Shown piece by piece: positions 47,383 through 58,411 of a DNA stretch of 64,000 nucleotides. Origin of the DNA: Dipteronia dyeriana. Taxonomy: Eukaryota; Streptophyta; Magnoliopsida; Sapindales; Sapindaceae. The stretch spans positions 50,249,288 to 50,313,287 of the forward strand of contig CM065296.1 of the NCBI GenBank assembly GCA_032871835.1, in the 5' to 3' direction. The notes below the pieces were generated by a model. The model ran no database searches. It was given only the letters and a program-made list of their open reading frames with translations, and was not told the origin of the DNA. Position numbers and translations under genes: made by a program. Each line of letters begins with the position of its first letter. Within the stretch, counting starts at the first letter, position 1.

Positions 47383-49292
47383 CGAGAGTTTGAAAAGGTG
47401 TTACCTTAGCTTGCTAGCTATTAACTTTGCCTTTCTTAGCAGTCCGTTTCTTCTTCTACCCCATCAATTTTTTTTATTTTTAAGTGCCATAAGGAGTGGT
47501 CCAGAGAGGCCGTAGTAAGAGAATCAACATTAGTACATTAGTCATTACACTGGTCCGGAGAGGCCATAGAAGAAGGATTAACATCATTACATTGGTCATT
47601 GCTTTGGTCATTGCATTGGTCATTATGATTATCACCATCCTCAACAAGAGTTGCAAACTTGTTGGAGGTATCAACAGCCATTTCCATAGAGAGGTCTTGG
47701 CATTGGTCATGGTTAGGTAGGTTGGTAGGACACAAAGAAGGCTCATTTTCAGTATTACAAGTGGAAATAACTTTATCATCTTTCAAGGAGCCAAACAGAG
47801 GAGGTTCCATGCATGCTTGAGGAGAGCAAACCATGGGAGCATCTCGTTTATTGACTATCCTCCAATCTTGTTTTAGCTTAGGAGCAGAAACATTTTCAGA
47901 TGGGGAAAGTAGAGGCTTAAGCTTAGGGCAATTAGTAATTGAGTGGCCAAAAGGCTTGCATTCAATATAAATTTTTGGTTTCCATTGGTTTTCCACCAAG
48001 ATTTCCATGTTTTCTCCAAGTTTTGGGTTTAAACTATCACCCATAAAAAGGTCAAAGGAATCAACAAGGCCACAAGAGGCATCAATTTCAATACAAACCC
48101 TAGTAAAGGAATTCATGGATTCAGTTAGGCTATCAGCATATAGGGGCTTACCATCCGCACTAGCAATATGGCTCAACCCTTCTTCATTCCAGTATTCATA
48201 GGGAATGTTAAAGAGCTTAACCCAAACTGGAATTTTAGAGTACGAATCTTTAGATAGATTGAGCCTAGGATGTCATTTTTTGAGGATCACCATCCTTCCC
48301 GCAAATAACCAAGGACAAGCCTCTAAAACATTAGAACAAGCTTCATCATCTGAGAACTTAAAGAAGTACAACCCCTTTTCGTTAGCTAGAACTTCCAACA
48401 GGCCACGATTGCCCCAAATACACATGGCTATATTGTTTACTAGAGAAAATGAGAGCTTTTTCTCAATAAAATAACCCACCAAACAGTTCTTCCATGCTTT
48501 AGAGCCATTCTCTACAACTTCTAAGGGAGGGGAGACACACTTCCTATTTCCACTATGAAAGGGCTGGTAGTATTTAAGATTCATAGGCCTACTAGAGGGG
48601 GGATCCATAAGTGGATCATGATGAGCACCTTTCAGCACATTACTATAAGAAATAGGGCTTTTTTCAGAAATTATAGGAGGTAATTGACCTATAGCATTGC
48701 TAGCATCTTTAGTCACCAAAGGAGAAGTGATAGAAATACCTTTATTATGGGGCAACACATAATTGCTTAAAGAAGAGACCTCATCTAGCTAGACCTTTTA
48801 ACCTTTAACAATTGCGGAGGGACAAGCTACTCCTTTAGAGGCAAGCTTTTCAACCATACCAAAAGAGGAAAAAGAAACCTGGTGTAGCTGGGCAGGTACA
48901 TGGACATCAAGAGCGGGCTTTTCAGACCTATTACATTGGTTCTTGCATGGTTGATGGCATTATTTAAAATGAGCTTGGGTATGCTAGAACAATGCCCTCT
49001 TTTGGTAAACCCATTGCTGCACTCAATAGAGTCATTAGCTTTTCAAATGGAAGAAACACTAGCTGAAGAAACTACGTGGGGGGGGGGGGGGTAAAGGTCG
49101 GTCTTGCAAGGAAGGGGTGGGATACGGTACACTAGAAATGGAAGAAGAAGGTGATTCCGGGAATGGTGGATGTTCCATGGAAGAATCGGGTGGGAGGACT
49201 TAAGAGTAAGGGGTAGAAAGCCTTTTGGAACCAAGGCAAGGAAGAGATGGATGTTTAAGAGAGGGATCCGTGGATGGAGAAGAGTCCACCAT
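47375..49292 (-). pseudogene. Outer LINE ORF1 (DUF4283-type, zinc knuckle)
   Basis: The likely start is ATG at 49292 (MVDSSPSTDPSLKH), with an in-frame stop in the Pro/Ser-rich N-terminus. A 14-G run at 49077-49091 encodes a Pro stretch. From 48758 the frame reads VLKG, PMNLKYYQPFHSGNRKCVSP and GSKAWKNCLVGYFIEKKLSF, the DUF4283 RNA-binding region of plant LINEs. Near 47965 the zinc knuckle reads YIECKPFGHSITNC, its first Cys replaced by Tyr. A QCND-rich tandem repeat precedes the C-terminus. The stop TAA at 47375-47377 overlaps the ORF2 start. Confidence 0.82.
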
Positions 49293-49996
49293 GAAAACAA
49301 GCTAGTAAAAGAAGGCAACAACAAATTCTAGAGAGAAGGAGGATCATCTCTCTCTAGCAAAGTGTGAGAGAAGGTTGGTTACAAGTGTTATCATTTGAGC
49401 TATCAATGAGTACGATTATATAGCATAGTTTATCCTTATTGGTTTGGTGGTATTCATTTGTTATTCCATATAGGACTTCATTTATAGATATAGACATCGT
49501 GATTCCGTTTTTTAAATGTGAGTAAAATACCATCATATGGATATTTTGAGCATATGGATATTTTGAGGTATTGGATATTAAATCTTAATGTTAAGTTTTC
49601 AATAGTGTCTATTAAAATATGGCTTCTGGACAAGTCAAAATATCCAAGTTCAAAATGTGGTCATACGAGTAAATATGGTAACAAGAAGAGCTATAGGTGG
49701 TCTATGAGCTCTTGGCGATTACTGGTATTCTTCATGAGGATACACTATCTCCATTAAGATTGTCTAGGGTAATTAACTTATTCTATCTATATTTAAGAGT
49801 TCAATTTTAGTTCCTTAGTGGAATGAACAAAAATTAGTAGATCAGACCTAAGTGAATCATTTGTTTATTATGATTAGGTTATATCTATTATAGCTTAAAT
49901 TTAGATAACCCGCCAAGATCCCCAGTCCACACAAACTTGTATGGATCACTTGATATATTCCACCGGACTAATTTATAGGTCCATCTAGATTTGTTT

Positions 49997-50211
49997 TTGG
50001 ATTTCAAGATCCAAAAGTTTTTGAGAGGTGCGGTCATGTGTGATCAAGACACGCGAAAACTCTTCAAAATATCTGGAATGGGCGGCCAAGGGTGTGGGAA
50101 TCCTTGGGCAGCTCTAATGGGGTGCGATTTGCATTCCATTAATACATTAAGAATATAATTTGTACATTTTAAATTAAATGGGTTGTTTAATTATATTAAT
50201 GTATTAATTTA
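49997..50211. other. Insertion of ~215 bp in a copia II LTR
   Basis: Other copia II LTRs run from the GTCCATNTAGAATTGT block directly to AAGGCATGTGGACTTG. Here about 215 unrelated bases intervene, beginning with a small hairpin (TTTTGGAT...ATCCAAAA, 49997-50018). No clear terminal repeats or target duplication. Confidence 0.55.
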
Positions 50212-51410
50212 AGGCATGTGGACTTGTTTCTTTTTTAGTAAGAATATGTCTAGTTCATATGTGAACTTTCTTATTAAACTCCAATGGATTTAATAAAATG
50301 GAAAAACAATATATGGCTTGGGCGGCAAGGGCTAAAGTTTATTGTCCTGTAATATTGTTTTATTTTATTATTTAATTAAAAAGAGATTAATTAATTAATT
50401 AAATGTCAAAATCCTTTTCCTATTAGGAGAATGTCTCTTAGTGTCATACATAGTATGATAAGTATCAAACACTTTATTTGATCAGTAGATAAATAAATTG
50501 AATTTATTTATTTAGTCAAATTATGAAGTATTTGATATCTATCAAAACTGTAATTGACAATTGGTCAAATTAAGAAGTTTTTGATAAAGTCACAATTTAA
50601 TTTATATTCAAAAATTAGTTATTGGATAAAAACACTAATGAGTTGGAATAGGAGTCTTGATATGGAAAATAATTATTCTTTGAGTGAGGTTTGTTGGCTA
50701 ACACACAAATCCTTCTTCTAAGAGGATTTGGACACAAGACATAAATCCTCCTTAGGAGAGGATCCGATCATGACCTATATATTCTCTAAGTGAGAATTCA
50801 GCTAACATAAGTTTTCTAGAGTAAGAATTCAGTCAAGATTAAAATCTTGAAGAGAGAATTCTTGAAGAGAGAATTCAGCCACCACCCTAGTTCTTGTGTT
50901 AGAAGTTTTTTATTTATTTGCTTATACAGTTAAAAAAAACAACTTCATCCAACTCATTATGTGAAGAATTAGGCCAAGCATTGAGAAAAGAGGGAACGTT
51001 TTTGTTTTCAATAGTGCATTAGTAGCTTTTATATCAAAAGGTTTTATCCACAAAATCGAATCGGGTTCACTCGAGTTTTAATCATTAGATTGAGAATTCA
51101 CAAGTGACTAAACGTTCTTCATTTAATCTATGAGGATTATTGTGACTAACAAAAGAAAATGATTTTGTTTGTTTTCCATCCTCAAGTATACAATTCAAAG
51201 AAATGGAGCTCACACTACTAGGTGATTCAAGTTCGTGATTGGATTGGAAGATCTTACGGATTCAATTTAGTGCAACTTTAATCGTCACGAGAAAACAGTA
51301 CGATATTTTTATAAGACGTTAATTAATCAAGGGTTAAGGTCCATTCTTTTAAAGGATTTTTTTTAAATATACCAATTGAATTTTTCGTTTCTGCCTCATG
51401 TTTTCCTGTG

Positions 51411-51905
51411 CCAGCAGTTTACATCCTTGCCATTGGTGGATTGACGTCGCTAGAACGGTTAGTTTGAAAAATATCGATACCAAAATCGGAAACATCAGTA
51501 GCCAAGAAAAAAGGTTGATCAAGGGCATAATCTTTAAGCAACTTTTCAAATTGTTCGACTTCAATTTTGTCCTTACACTCAGTTGCAGTCATTAAGTTAC
51601 TAAAGAGATATTGCTTAACATTAGGATCCATGAGAACTCACGTAGAAGATATGCCTATCCAGTTACAATCACAATTGGAGAAATATAGCAGTGAGTAGGG
51701 AATCAGAGCAAAAGAAACTAGATTTTAGAGAGAGATTTTGGGTCTGAAATTAATAGAAAAAAAAAGAGCAAGAACTAGACTCGATTGGGAATGGGAAGAG
51801 TTTAAATACAAGAGGAATTTTTTTAAACAAAACCCTATGTGATGTCATGGAATGAAGAAGCAGGAAAGTAGAAGGACGTGGATGATGACATGAAGATCAG
51901 ACTGA
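51411..51905 (-). pseudogene. Orphan promoter and start of an unrecognised gene
   Basis: On the minus strand a TATA-like TATTTAAA (about 51806-51813) is followed by a pyrimidine-rich leader and ATG at 51631, opening a 70-codon frame (MDPNVKQYLFSNLMTATECK, then FEKLLKDYALDQPFFLATDV). It ends at TAA 51419-51421. GATGTAAAC there could instead be a splice donor. I do not recognise the protein. It lies between a copia II LTR and a gypsy gag fragment. It could be a captured host gene fragment or part of an element. Confidence 0.45.
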
Positions 51906-53244
51906 TCGCATATCCTTGAGAAATTGCTTGCATACCTTGTTTAGTATTTGTTTTTATATATTTTTCTCCCCTATTTCCTATATAATAAGCTTAGTCAAAT
52001 TCACTTTCCTTAGGTCGAAAGATAGTCGACCGTTATACAGGTTGTTAATAAATACCGCTATGATGACCTCATCGTTCGCACTTCCAATCTCTGACACCTC
52101 TTAGCTGAATTGGCTCAGGTACTTCTTTAGTGACTCATTTTTTCCTTGCCTGAGTTGGGATAATTGCACCACCAATTTCTTCATGTGCACATTCCCAAGG
52201 AATTGCCTCAAGATTGCCTTGTTGAGCTTTCTAAAATTTCTTATGCTGTATGTGGAGAGCTTTCCGAACCATCTAGAACCTAAATCCTTGAGTGGTTGGG
52301 GAAAATTTAAACATAGCAGCGCATCACTTATGGCATACTGGGTCAACAGACTTATGTATCTCCTTACAAGCTCTTTCATGCTAGTGTCTTTCTTGAACTG
52401 CATGACATGAGGCATCCTAAACCTACCTGGGATGGTGTTCGAAGGATATCATTAGTGAACGGGCTATCTGACTCATCATCTGACTATTCATTGCGCCCTT
52501 AACTTCTAAATAAAGCATTCATCTACCACACTATACCTTCTAGGTCAACCTTTGTATGAGCACATCTTGTTCGCCAATTGGTTCTCCATTCGGACTTAAC
52601 TTTTATCGAATGATTAACCCAGGGCCTCTCTTACCGGTCTTCGATTTATGAGTTCTTTGCTCTAGTTTGTCCAACTAAGTTGATCTCCTCGGACGCCCTC
52701 GACAATGATGCCGATCACTATCTTTGGAAGAAAATAAGTGATTCCTTTATCGGGCGTGTCTACCAGACTAGTATGAGCCTTGCTTATTGTGATAATGGCC
52801 ATGCTCTCCGTGGGGATACCCGTTCACCATAGGCTCCCAATCGAGCTTGTCTCTATGATAAGGTTTATGGTAGGTCTACCGGGTTTCTACCTATCCTCAG
52901 TGGTGCATCTACTATTGGGCCAACTATTATAGATTGCAGCCTACCAGACTGGTTATCCGGTGTGTGGAAATCATAGGGTGAAGTCAAACTCGTAGTGGTT
53001 GAAATAGCCACTCTATGCTTGGCTACATTTGATACCAGTTATTGTAAGGAATCCCAGAATCGTTGAGCAATTTCTTCAATGGTTGGGTGAAGTTGTTGGT
53101 GGCCGAGGGTTACCATAAATCTCTGTTTGTAAGTATCACATCTTGTTACCCCGCAACGTAGGTAGTGACATTCGTTCTTCCTGTACATTCTGACATGTTC
53201 TGGTTATTCTCAGAACCACTCCTATCTTCATTGTTAGTCATCAT
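51906..53244 (-). pseudogene. Ty3/gypsy gag fragment
   Basis: It starts at ATG 53244 (MMTNNEDRSGSENNQNMSEC), with many stops in the N-terminus. The frame 52415-52101 carries the Retrotrans_gag domain: MPHVMQFKKDTSMKELV, CLNFPQPLKDLGSRWFGKL, and FRKLNKAILRQFLGNVHMKK ahead of QLRQGKNESLKKYLSQF. Further gag text (YNGRLSFDLRKVNLTKL) extends with stops to about 51910. No pol follows; the element is truncated. Confidence 0.85.
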
Positions 53245-53279
53245 TTACTAGGGTTTATAGAGCTTAGATGTTGTCTTCC

Positions 53280-53297
53280 TCTTCTTCTAGCGCCAAT
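53280..53297 (-). promoter_or_regulatory. Gypsy primer-binding site
   Basis: The minus strand reads TGGCGCTAGAAGAAGAG directly after the LTR and before gag. The TGGCGC start is typical of gypsy primer sites; I have not matched the tRNA. Confidence 0.6.
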
Positions 53298-53298
53298 T

Positions 53299-54058
53299 GT
53301 TGATGGTGATTTCTTATCTCAATGAAAGTCAACAGGTAAACGATGTAACACTGTAAATGATATACAAAACAATAAGAAATAAAATATAAGGAGAAACGTC
53401 CACGGGTTGTCGCTTGGCGACGAGGAATAAATCACTATAAGAGTAATAATTACACTCTCTGATCTCTCTTTTTTCTCTCTTTATAAAATGATTACAAAGG
53501 TGTATTTATATGGTGTACTATAGGGTTCCTAGATCCTGGCGTGTAAATAGAGGATTCTAGAATCCTATTTGAACTCTGCATATTTGGATTGCCTCGATCT
53601 CTTTCCTTTTGGAATCACCGTGCAATTATGATAGATGATTCTGTGTTTACTTAGGGTTCCTAATATCTTGAAGATGATCGACTGACATCCTATTTATAGT
53701 GTGATTCTAAACTTCATCTTGGTTCAATTACCATATTTGTTGCCGAGTTCAAGTTGTTTAGTTACTGCCAAATTTGGTCGAGTAAATCTCGTTGGGAGAT
53801 CAAGTTATGGGCGTATTTCCTGTTTGGCCGAGTAATCCATGCTGAGTAGAGATCTTTTGTGAACAAAACTCTTTATTCAAGCTTCCTTATTTGACGACTC
53901 CCATATGGATCCTCCTACTGAGGTGTCAAGTTCTAGTGAAGTGTCTCTAGTCAACATTCTCTCTACTGACTGGCTTGACTTTTATTGATGTGGCATGGTT
54001 AGCCTTCCGCTGTTCATGTTCTATCAAATGACATGTCACTTGAATTTCACATACAACA
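53299..54058 (-). repeat. Gypsy 5' LTR (minus orientation)
   Basis: On + it starts TGTTGATGG and ends ACAACA, 760 bp, with TGTTG/CAACA terminal symmetry. The PBS and gag follow on its left, fixing the orientation. A related LTR lies in opposite orientation at 54229-58180. Confidence 0.8.
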
Positions 54059-54228
54059 ACTGCATTAATGAAGGTAGCGACAAAAGTTAAAAGGGATTTT
54101 TAAATACCTTTCGTTGAGTATGAACGAATTGGTGAACAACAAAGGCCATGACAAACACGGTTTACTTGGGGTAGTCACCAAAGCACAAGGTAAAGCAAGG
54201 TACTCGACTAAGATATTTAAAGGGGTAT
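54059..54228. other. Short spacer between two inverted gypsy LTRs
   Basis: 170 bp with no recognised feature. Confidence 0.4.
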
Positions 54229-54442
54229 TGTTGTAAGTGGAATTTTCCCTAAGTAACACGTCACTCGAGTAGAATGGGAATAGCAAAAGAACAAATGTGC
54301 CACGTCAATAAAAGACAACCTGATAATGAAAAGCACGTCGACTAGAGACGCGTGAAATTCCTACAAGGTTATGAAATAAACAACCTAGAGGGGGGAGTGG
54401 GGGAGGGGGGGAGGGGGGTGAATAGGTTGACACTCTATTTTT

Positions 54443-54970
54443 AAAACTTTTTCGATGCTCTTTTCAAACACTTGTTGAGCATACAAATTAACAATTAATA
54501 TGATTTACAATATATAGCAGCTATCACATGTGGGCTCAATTCACCACCCTTAGTCTACAAATATAAATTTACAAATGTGAAATTATGGGATACACTTGAC
54601 ACATTCAAAACAGGAAACAATGTATTTTATATACAAGTATATTCAATACAAACCAAATTCCTTAAATATTACAATGTCAATTCACTAAGTAGAACTTTAC
54701 AAAACTTTTTCGATGCTCTTGTCAAACACTTGTTGAGCATACAAATTAACAATTAATATGATTTACAATATATAGCAGCTATCACATGTGGGCTCAATTC
54801 ACCACCCTTAGTCTACAAATATAAATTTACAAATGTGAATTTATGTGATACACTTGACACATACAAAACATGAAACAATGTATTTTATATACAAGTATAT
54901 TCAATGCAAACCAAATTCCACAAGTTGTACTTTAAATATTACAATGTCAATTCACTAAGTAGAACTTTAC
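54443..54970. repeat. Two-copy tandem duplication (~258 bp) in X copy 2
   Basis: 54443-54700 is repeated at 54701-54970 with few differences and a short insertion (CAAGTTGTACTT) in the second copy. Both begin AAAACTTTTTCGATGCTCTT. Confidence 0.95.
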
Positions 54971-55460
54971 AACTTGATATAGAATTTCACAAGATACAAT
55001 GTTCAAACACTATAAAAGATACAAGTGACAAATATTGATTCAATAATGTATTTGCAACTCAAACTTATCAACAATCTTGGTTACAAAGATATTCAATATA
55101 AATTCAACAAGATACAATCAATCACATATACAAATATAAAAGAGTTTGAGTTAGAGATATTTGACACATTATTTTTACCGTTGTAAAACCTCCAAAGAGG
55201 AAACGTCTACGAGTTAATTCCATAACCACCAGCAATCTAGCTTTCACTATGACAAATAAAAGTACACCTCAAAAAGTTACCACTTCACATGATACACCTT
55301 TTATTGGATATCTCTTCTATTCTACCCTCAGGCCTAGTGAAAACTTTTCCTACTTCATATCCAAGACGCTTCACATGCCTCTAGAAAGCAACTGCTTATC
55401 CAAGAATCTTCACATGCCTTTAGGAAGATTTTGAATATCCAGATCTTCACAATGTTAGCC

Positions 55461-55592
55461 AAGACTTCTTGTGCAACTTGAAGCTTCACACCTCAAATGA
55501 GACTTCTTTGCTCAAGTTAAAGCTTCACACCTTAACTAAAGACTTCCTTGCTCAAATTGAAGCTTCACACTCTAAATGAGACTTCCTACCTT
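55461..55592. repeat. Three-copy ~48-bp tandem repeat in X copy 2
   Basis: Units have the form GACTTCnTnGCnCAAnTTnAAGCTTCACACnnnAAnTnA, three in a row. A shorter repeat with CTTCACATGCCTnTAG and TATCCAAGA lies just upstream (55355-55430). Confidence 0.85.
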
Positions 55593-56325
55593 TTGCAAGG
55601 CAAATGATCTAAGTGTAATGCACATGATGCAAACACATACAACATACAATATGTGATCAATATATCCTATGGAAACTATAAATAGTCAATGAGCACTCAA
55701 TGTATATTTTTCGAGTTTAAGATCCTAGCAACAATGCAATCATATAAATGATGCATGTAAATATGAAATGCATGGATCAATCATATTTCATGTAGATCAA
55801 ACTAGTTATAGGCATCAAGGTTCACAAATCAGACTTGCCTAGTTCTTAAACATAAACAAAAACCTAGATCATGTCAAGCACCAAAAACATGTCAAGTCCT
55901 AGATTTTATTCATGTTGCTAAAGCTTGAAAAACAAAGCATATTCATAAAGCACATTTTCAAGACTTTAGAAGTAAACCAAAAAATGCTAGAATCATAAGA
56001 TATGATCAACAATATTATCTAGCAATCATTTAGAGCACATATTCAAGAGATAATCAATTAAAATCAAATAGTCTATAAATACATAACTAATTGTGATAAT
56101 CCTATATATGTTCAAGTAAAAATACCTAGCACATATAAAGACTATTTATCACTAAAATCAATCAATTGAAGTACAAATAGTCCTAGATTGAACTCTAACA
56201 CAATACAAAAACACATGCATACGAAAACATAGGTTTTAAGAAAACCTAACTCAACATACATGTCTCTAATTAAGGTCAACTAGCTATAAAAAGAAGTTAT
56301 ATCTCTCAATAACTTTTGTTCAAGT

Positions 56326-56328
<3 letters not shown>

Positions 56329-56389
<61 letters not shown>
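56329..56389. repeat. (AT)n microsatellite in X copy 2
   Basis: About 26 AT units to 56380, then TTATATATAA. Confidence 0.97.
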
Positions 56390-58411
56390 AAAGAAGAAAA
56401 CCCAAGTTAATTGAAGACTTTAAAGATCAAGAGACAAAAGATGAATCAATACCTTGTGAAAATGTACAGTTTCAAATTTTGGTGTACAGCCACTACAAAA
56501 CTTGAACAAAAGACTTCAAACTAGCTTAGAAATAGTAGAAAACTCCATTACGAAGATTCTTCAACTTGAATCACTTAAATTGGACTTTGAATGAGTGAGA
56601 TATGGTGTTTGGAAGTTAGAAAAATTTAAGAGAAAAAATTCAGTATTTTTTTCTTTTTTTCTTCAATTCTTAGAATGGAAAATGGGAGGGAAAGTGGTAT
56701 TTAAAGGAGAGGGAAACAAGACACTTAAAAACCACCAATAGTGCGATGCCATCTCTGCTTTCCATGGAGGCATGTGAGCCTTACAAGAGTAGAAGGCATC
56801 CCTTCCCGTGAGGCTCATGCACCTCCACGGGAAAGGGGTGCAAGTGGCAATTTGCGACTCTTGCCTCCTTCGTCCCTCTTGCGCTCCTCTCGCGTTCTTC
56901 GATCGTATTTCGGTCTCTGAACTCCGATTTTGAATCTCTTTTTGGATTACGAACTGTAACTCCCTCACACATATGAACATCGATAAAACTTTCATAAAAG
57001 ATATGGAAAGCAACTTGATATACAAGTACAAAAACCACGTGCAATAAAGACATGGAAAGTATCACAACTTTCAACTCGGAACTTGAATACTAATGAATAA
57101 GTAACCATAATGATCAGAACTCAATAAGGAATAATATGAGAATATATTTAAGTCCGATATCACAAAAAAAACAAATAAAAAAAATACATGAACACGCAAG
57201 AATACCATTTCCTAGATATAGTCCTAGATGTCAATTTTAAATCTAATGCATGTGCGTACAATAATATGTGTATGCGTTATACCAATTGTGCACAATATTA
57301 TAGGGATACATATGAATGCAATGTGTGTGTGTACACTTAAGCCTTACAAGAGGAGAGAGGTCTAAATATACATTTGATTTGCAATAAAGCATGCTCCTCT
57401 TGAAAATTCACTTTGCTTGATAAGTTGTCGTTCTCTTTGAAACTTGAATTATGGTAAACTAGACAAGTAATCATTACAAAGAAAATGTTGTTTTGATATG
57501 GAACTATGCCAGCATGACTCAAAAACCTAACAATTCATTACTAGGTTTTGACACATCAACAAGAGAATCCATATGAAAATCAAATAAGGGTGTCTGAATA
57601 AAGAATCTTAATGAATGAATATTCTGTTCATCGAAGATTTGCACTTAGCAAGATCTACTCAGCCGAAACAGGAAATAAGTCCTAATCAAGACGTATCGTA
57701 CAACGAGATTTACTCAACCGAATTAGATAATTGCAAGTCGACTTAGACATGACAACTAATAAGGTAGTTTTGCTAGATATGGGATTCAGAATCACACATC
57801 AAATAGGAAATGAGTTGACACTCTCCAAGATATCAGGAATTCTAATCAAACACCAAATCAGCTACATTAATTGCAAGGTGCCTCCAAACGGGAATGAGAT
57901 CAATTCAATCCAAGCAAGAAGAGTCCTAACAATGTTAATTATTCTTCCACACGCCAAGGTCTGGGAAACCCTAGAAAGCAACGTATAAATACAACTGTAA
58001 AATCATTGTAAAGGAGGCAGAGTGATTTATTGTAATAATAAGAGAGAAATCAAAACGTGAAATCAATTATTTATATAGTGGATTTGCTTCATTGTCGTCA
58101 AGCGACAACTACAGATGTTTCTCCGTTATAGAAGTTTTGCCACGTAAAACCATCCCTTTTGCTATTTTTCTATCCTTTTATTTGTTGGGGTCAAAAAATT
58201 ATTGGCACTATTTGAGGGGTGTGTTGTGCAAATATCACCACTTTACTAATATATGTTTAAAAGGCACCATTTCAGTCGTTGAGACAAAAATACCCCGAAA
58301 TATTAAAACAGTGAGGAAGTTGTCATTTTCAAAGTCAGAAAGAAGCAATAGTCAAACCGAAGGGAAACTAATCGAACGGTGAAGTGACCGGAAGAGCTGT
58401 GATTGACAAAG

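Larger units (their letters stand above)
38430..49376 (-). mobile_element. LINE family 2, outer copy, split by inner LINE
   Basis: This is an L1-type LINE on the minus strand with its poly(A) tail as a T-rich run at 38430-38448. A perfect 16-bp target duplication GGTTACAAGTGTTATC flanks it (38414-38429 and 49377-49392). ORF1 and ORF2 overlap by 8 nt at 47375-47382. ORF2 is interrupted at about 40808/45950 by a second LINE of the same family. Without that insert the outer LINE is about 5.8 kb, a usual full length. Confidence 0.95.
37940..51410 (+). repeat. Copia II LTR (plus orientation), split by nested LINEs
   Basis: It starts TGTTGGGATTATGC at 37940, the copia II LTR sense start. It runs to 38429, resumes at 49377 and continues to about 51410 (CCTGTG, from the family CCCTACA end). 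The two pieces join through a 16-bp duplication left by the LINE. A further insertion of about 215 bp lies at 49997-50211. No PBS or copia body follows, so it is a solo or truncated LTR. The 5-bp flanks do not match. Confidence 0.88.
54371..57538 (+). mobile_element. X-family non-coding element, copy 2 (most complete)
   Basis: This 3.2-kb sequence is inserted in a gypsy LTR. Near-identical 9-bp flanks TACAAGGTT (54362-54370) and TACTAGGTT (57539-57547) suggest a target duplication. The left end has AACCTAGAG, a G-run and GTGAATAGG; AACCTCCAAAGAGGAAACG lies at about 55193; TACACCAAAATTTG (reverse) near 56490. It contains a 258-bp tandem duplication, short tandem arrays and (AT)n, and has no credible ORF or clear terminal inverted repeat. 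Confidence 0.65.
54229..58180 (+). repeat. Related gypsy LTR (plus orientation), split by X copy 2
   Basis: It starts TGTTGTAAGTGG at 54229. Shared blocks with the reverse complement of 53299-54058 include GCCACGTCAATAAAAG and GTCGACTAGAGAC before the break at 54370. After 57539 come GACACATCAACAAGAG, AATCCATATG, AACGAGATTTACTC and GTCAAGCGACAAC...TTTCTCC near 58100. The break falls inside otherwise continuous homology, showing insertion of X. The right end is diffuse. Confidence 0.75.

Noticed and set aside
49043..49324. Pro/Leu-rich ORF on the minus strand (93 codons)
   Set aside because: Shadow frame of the LINE ORF1 N-terminus, which starts at 49292 in another frame.
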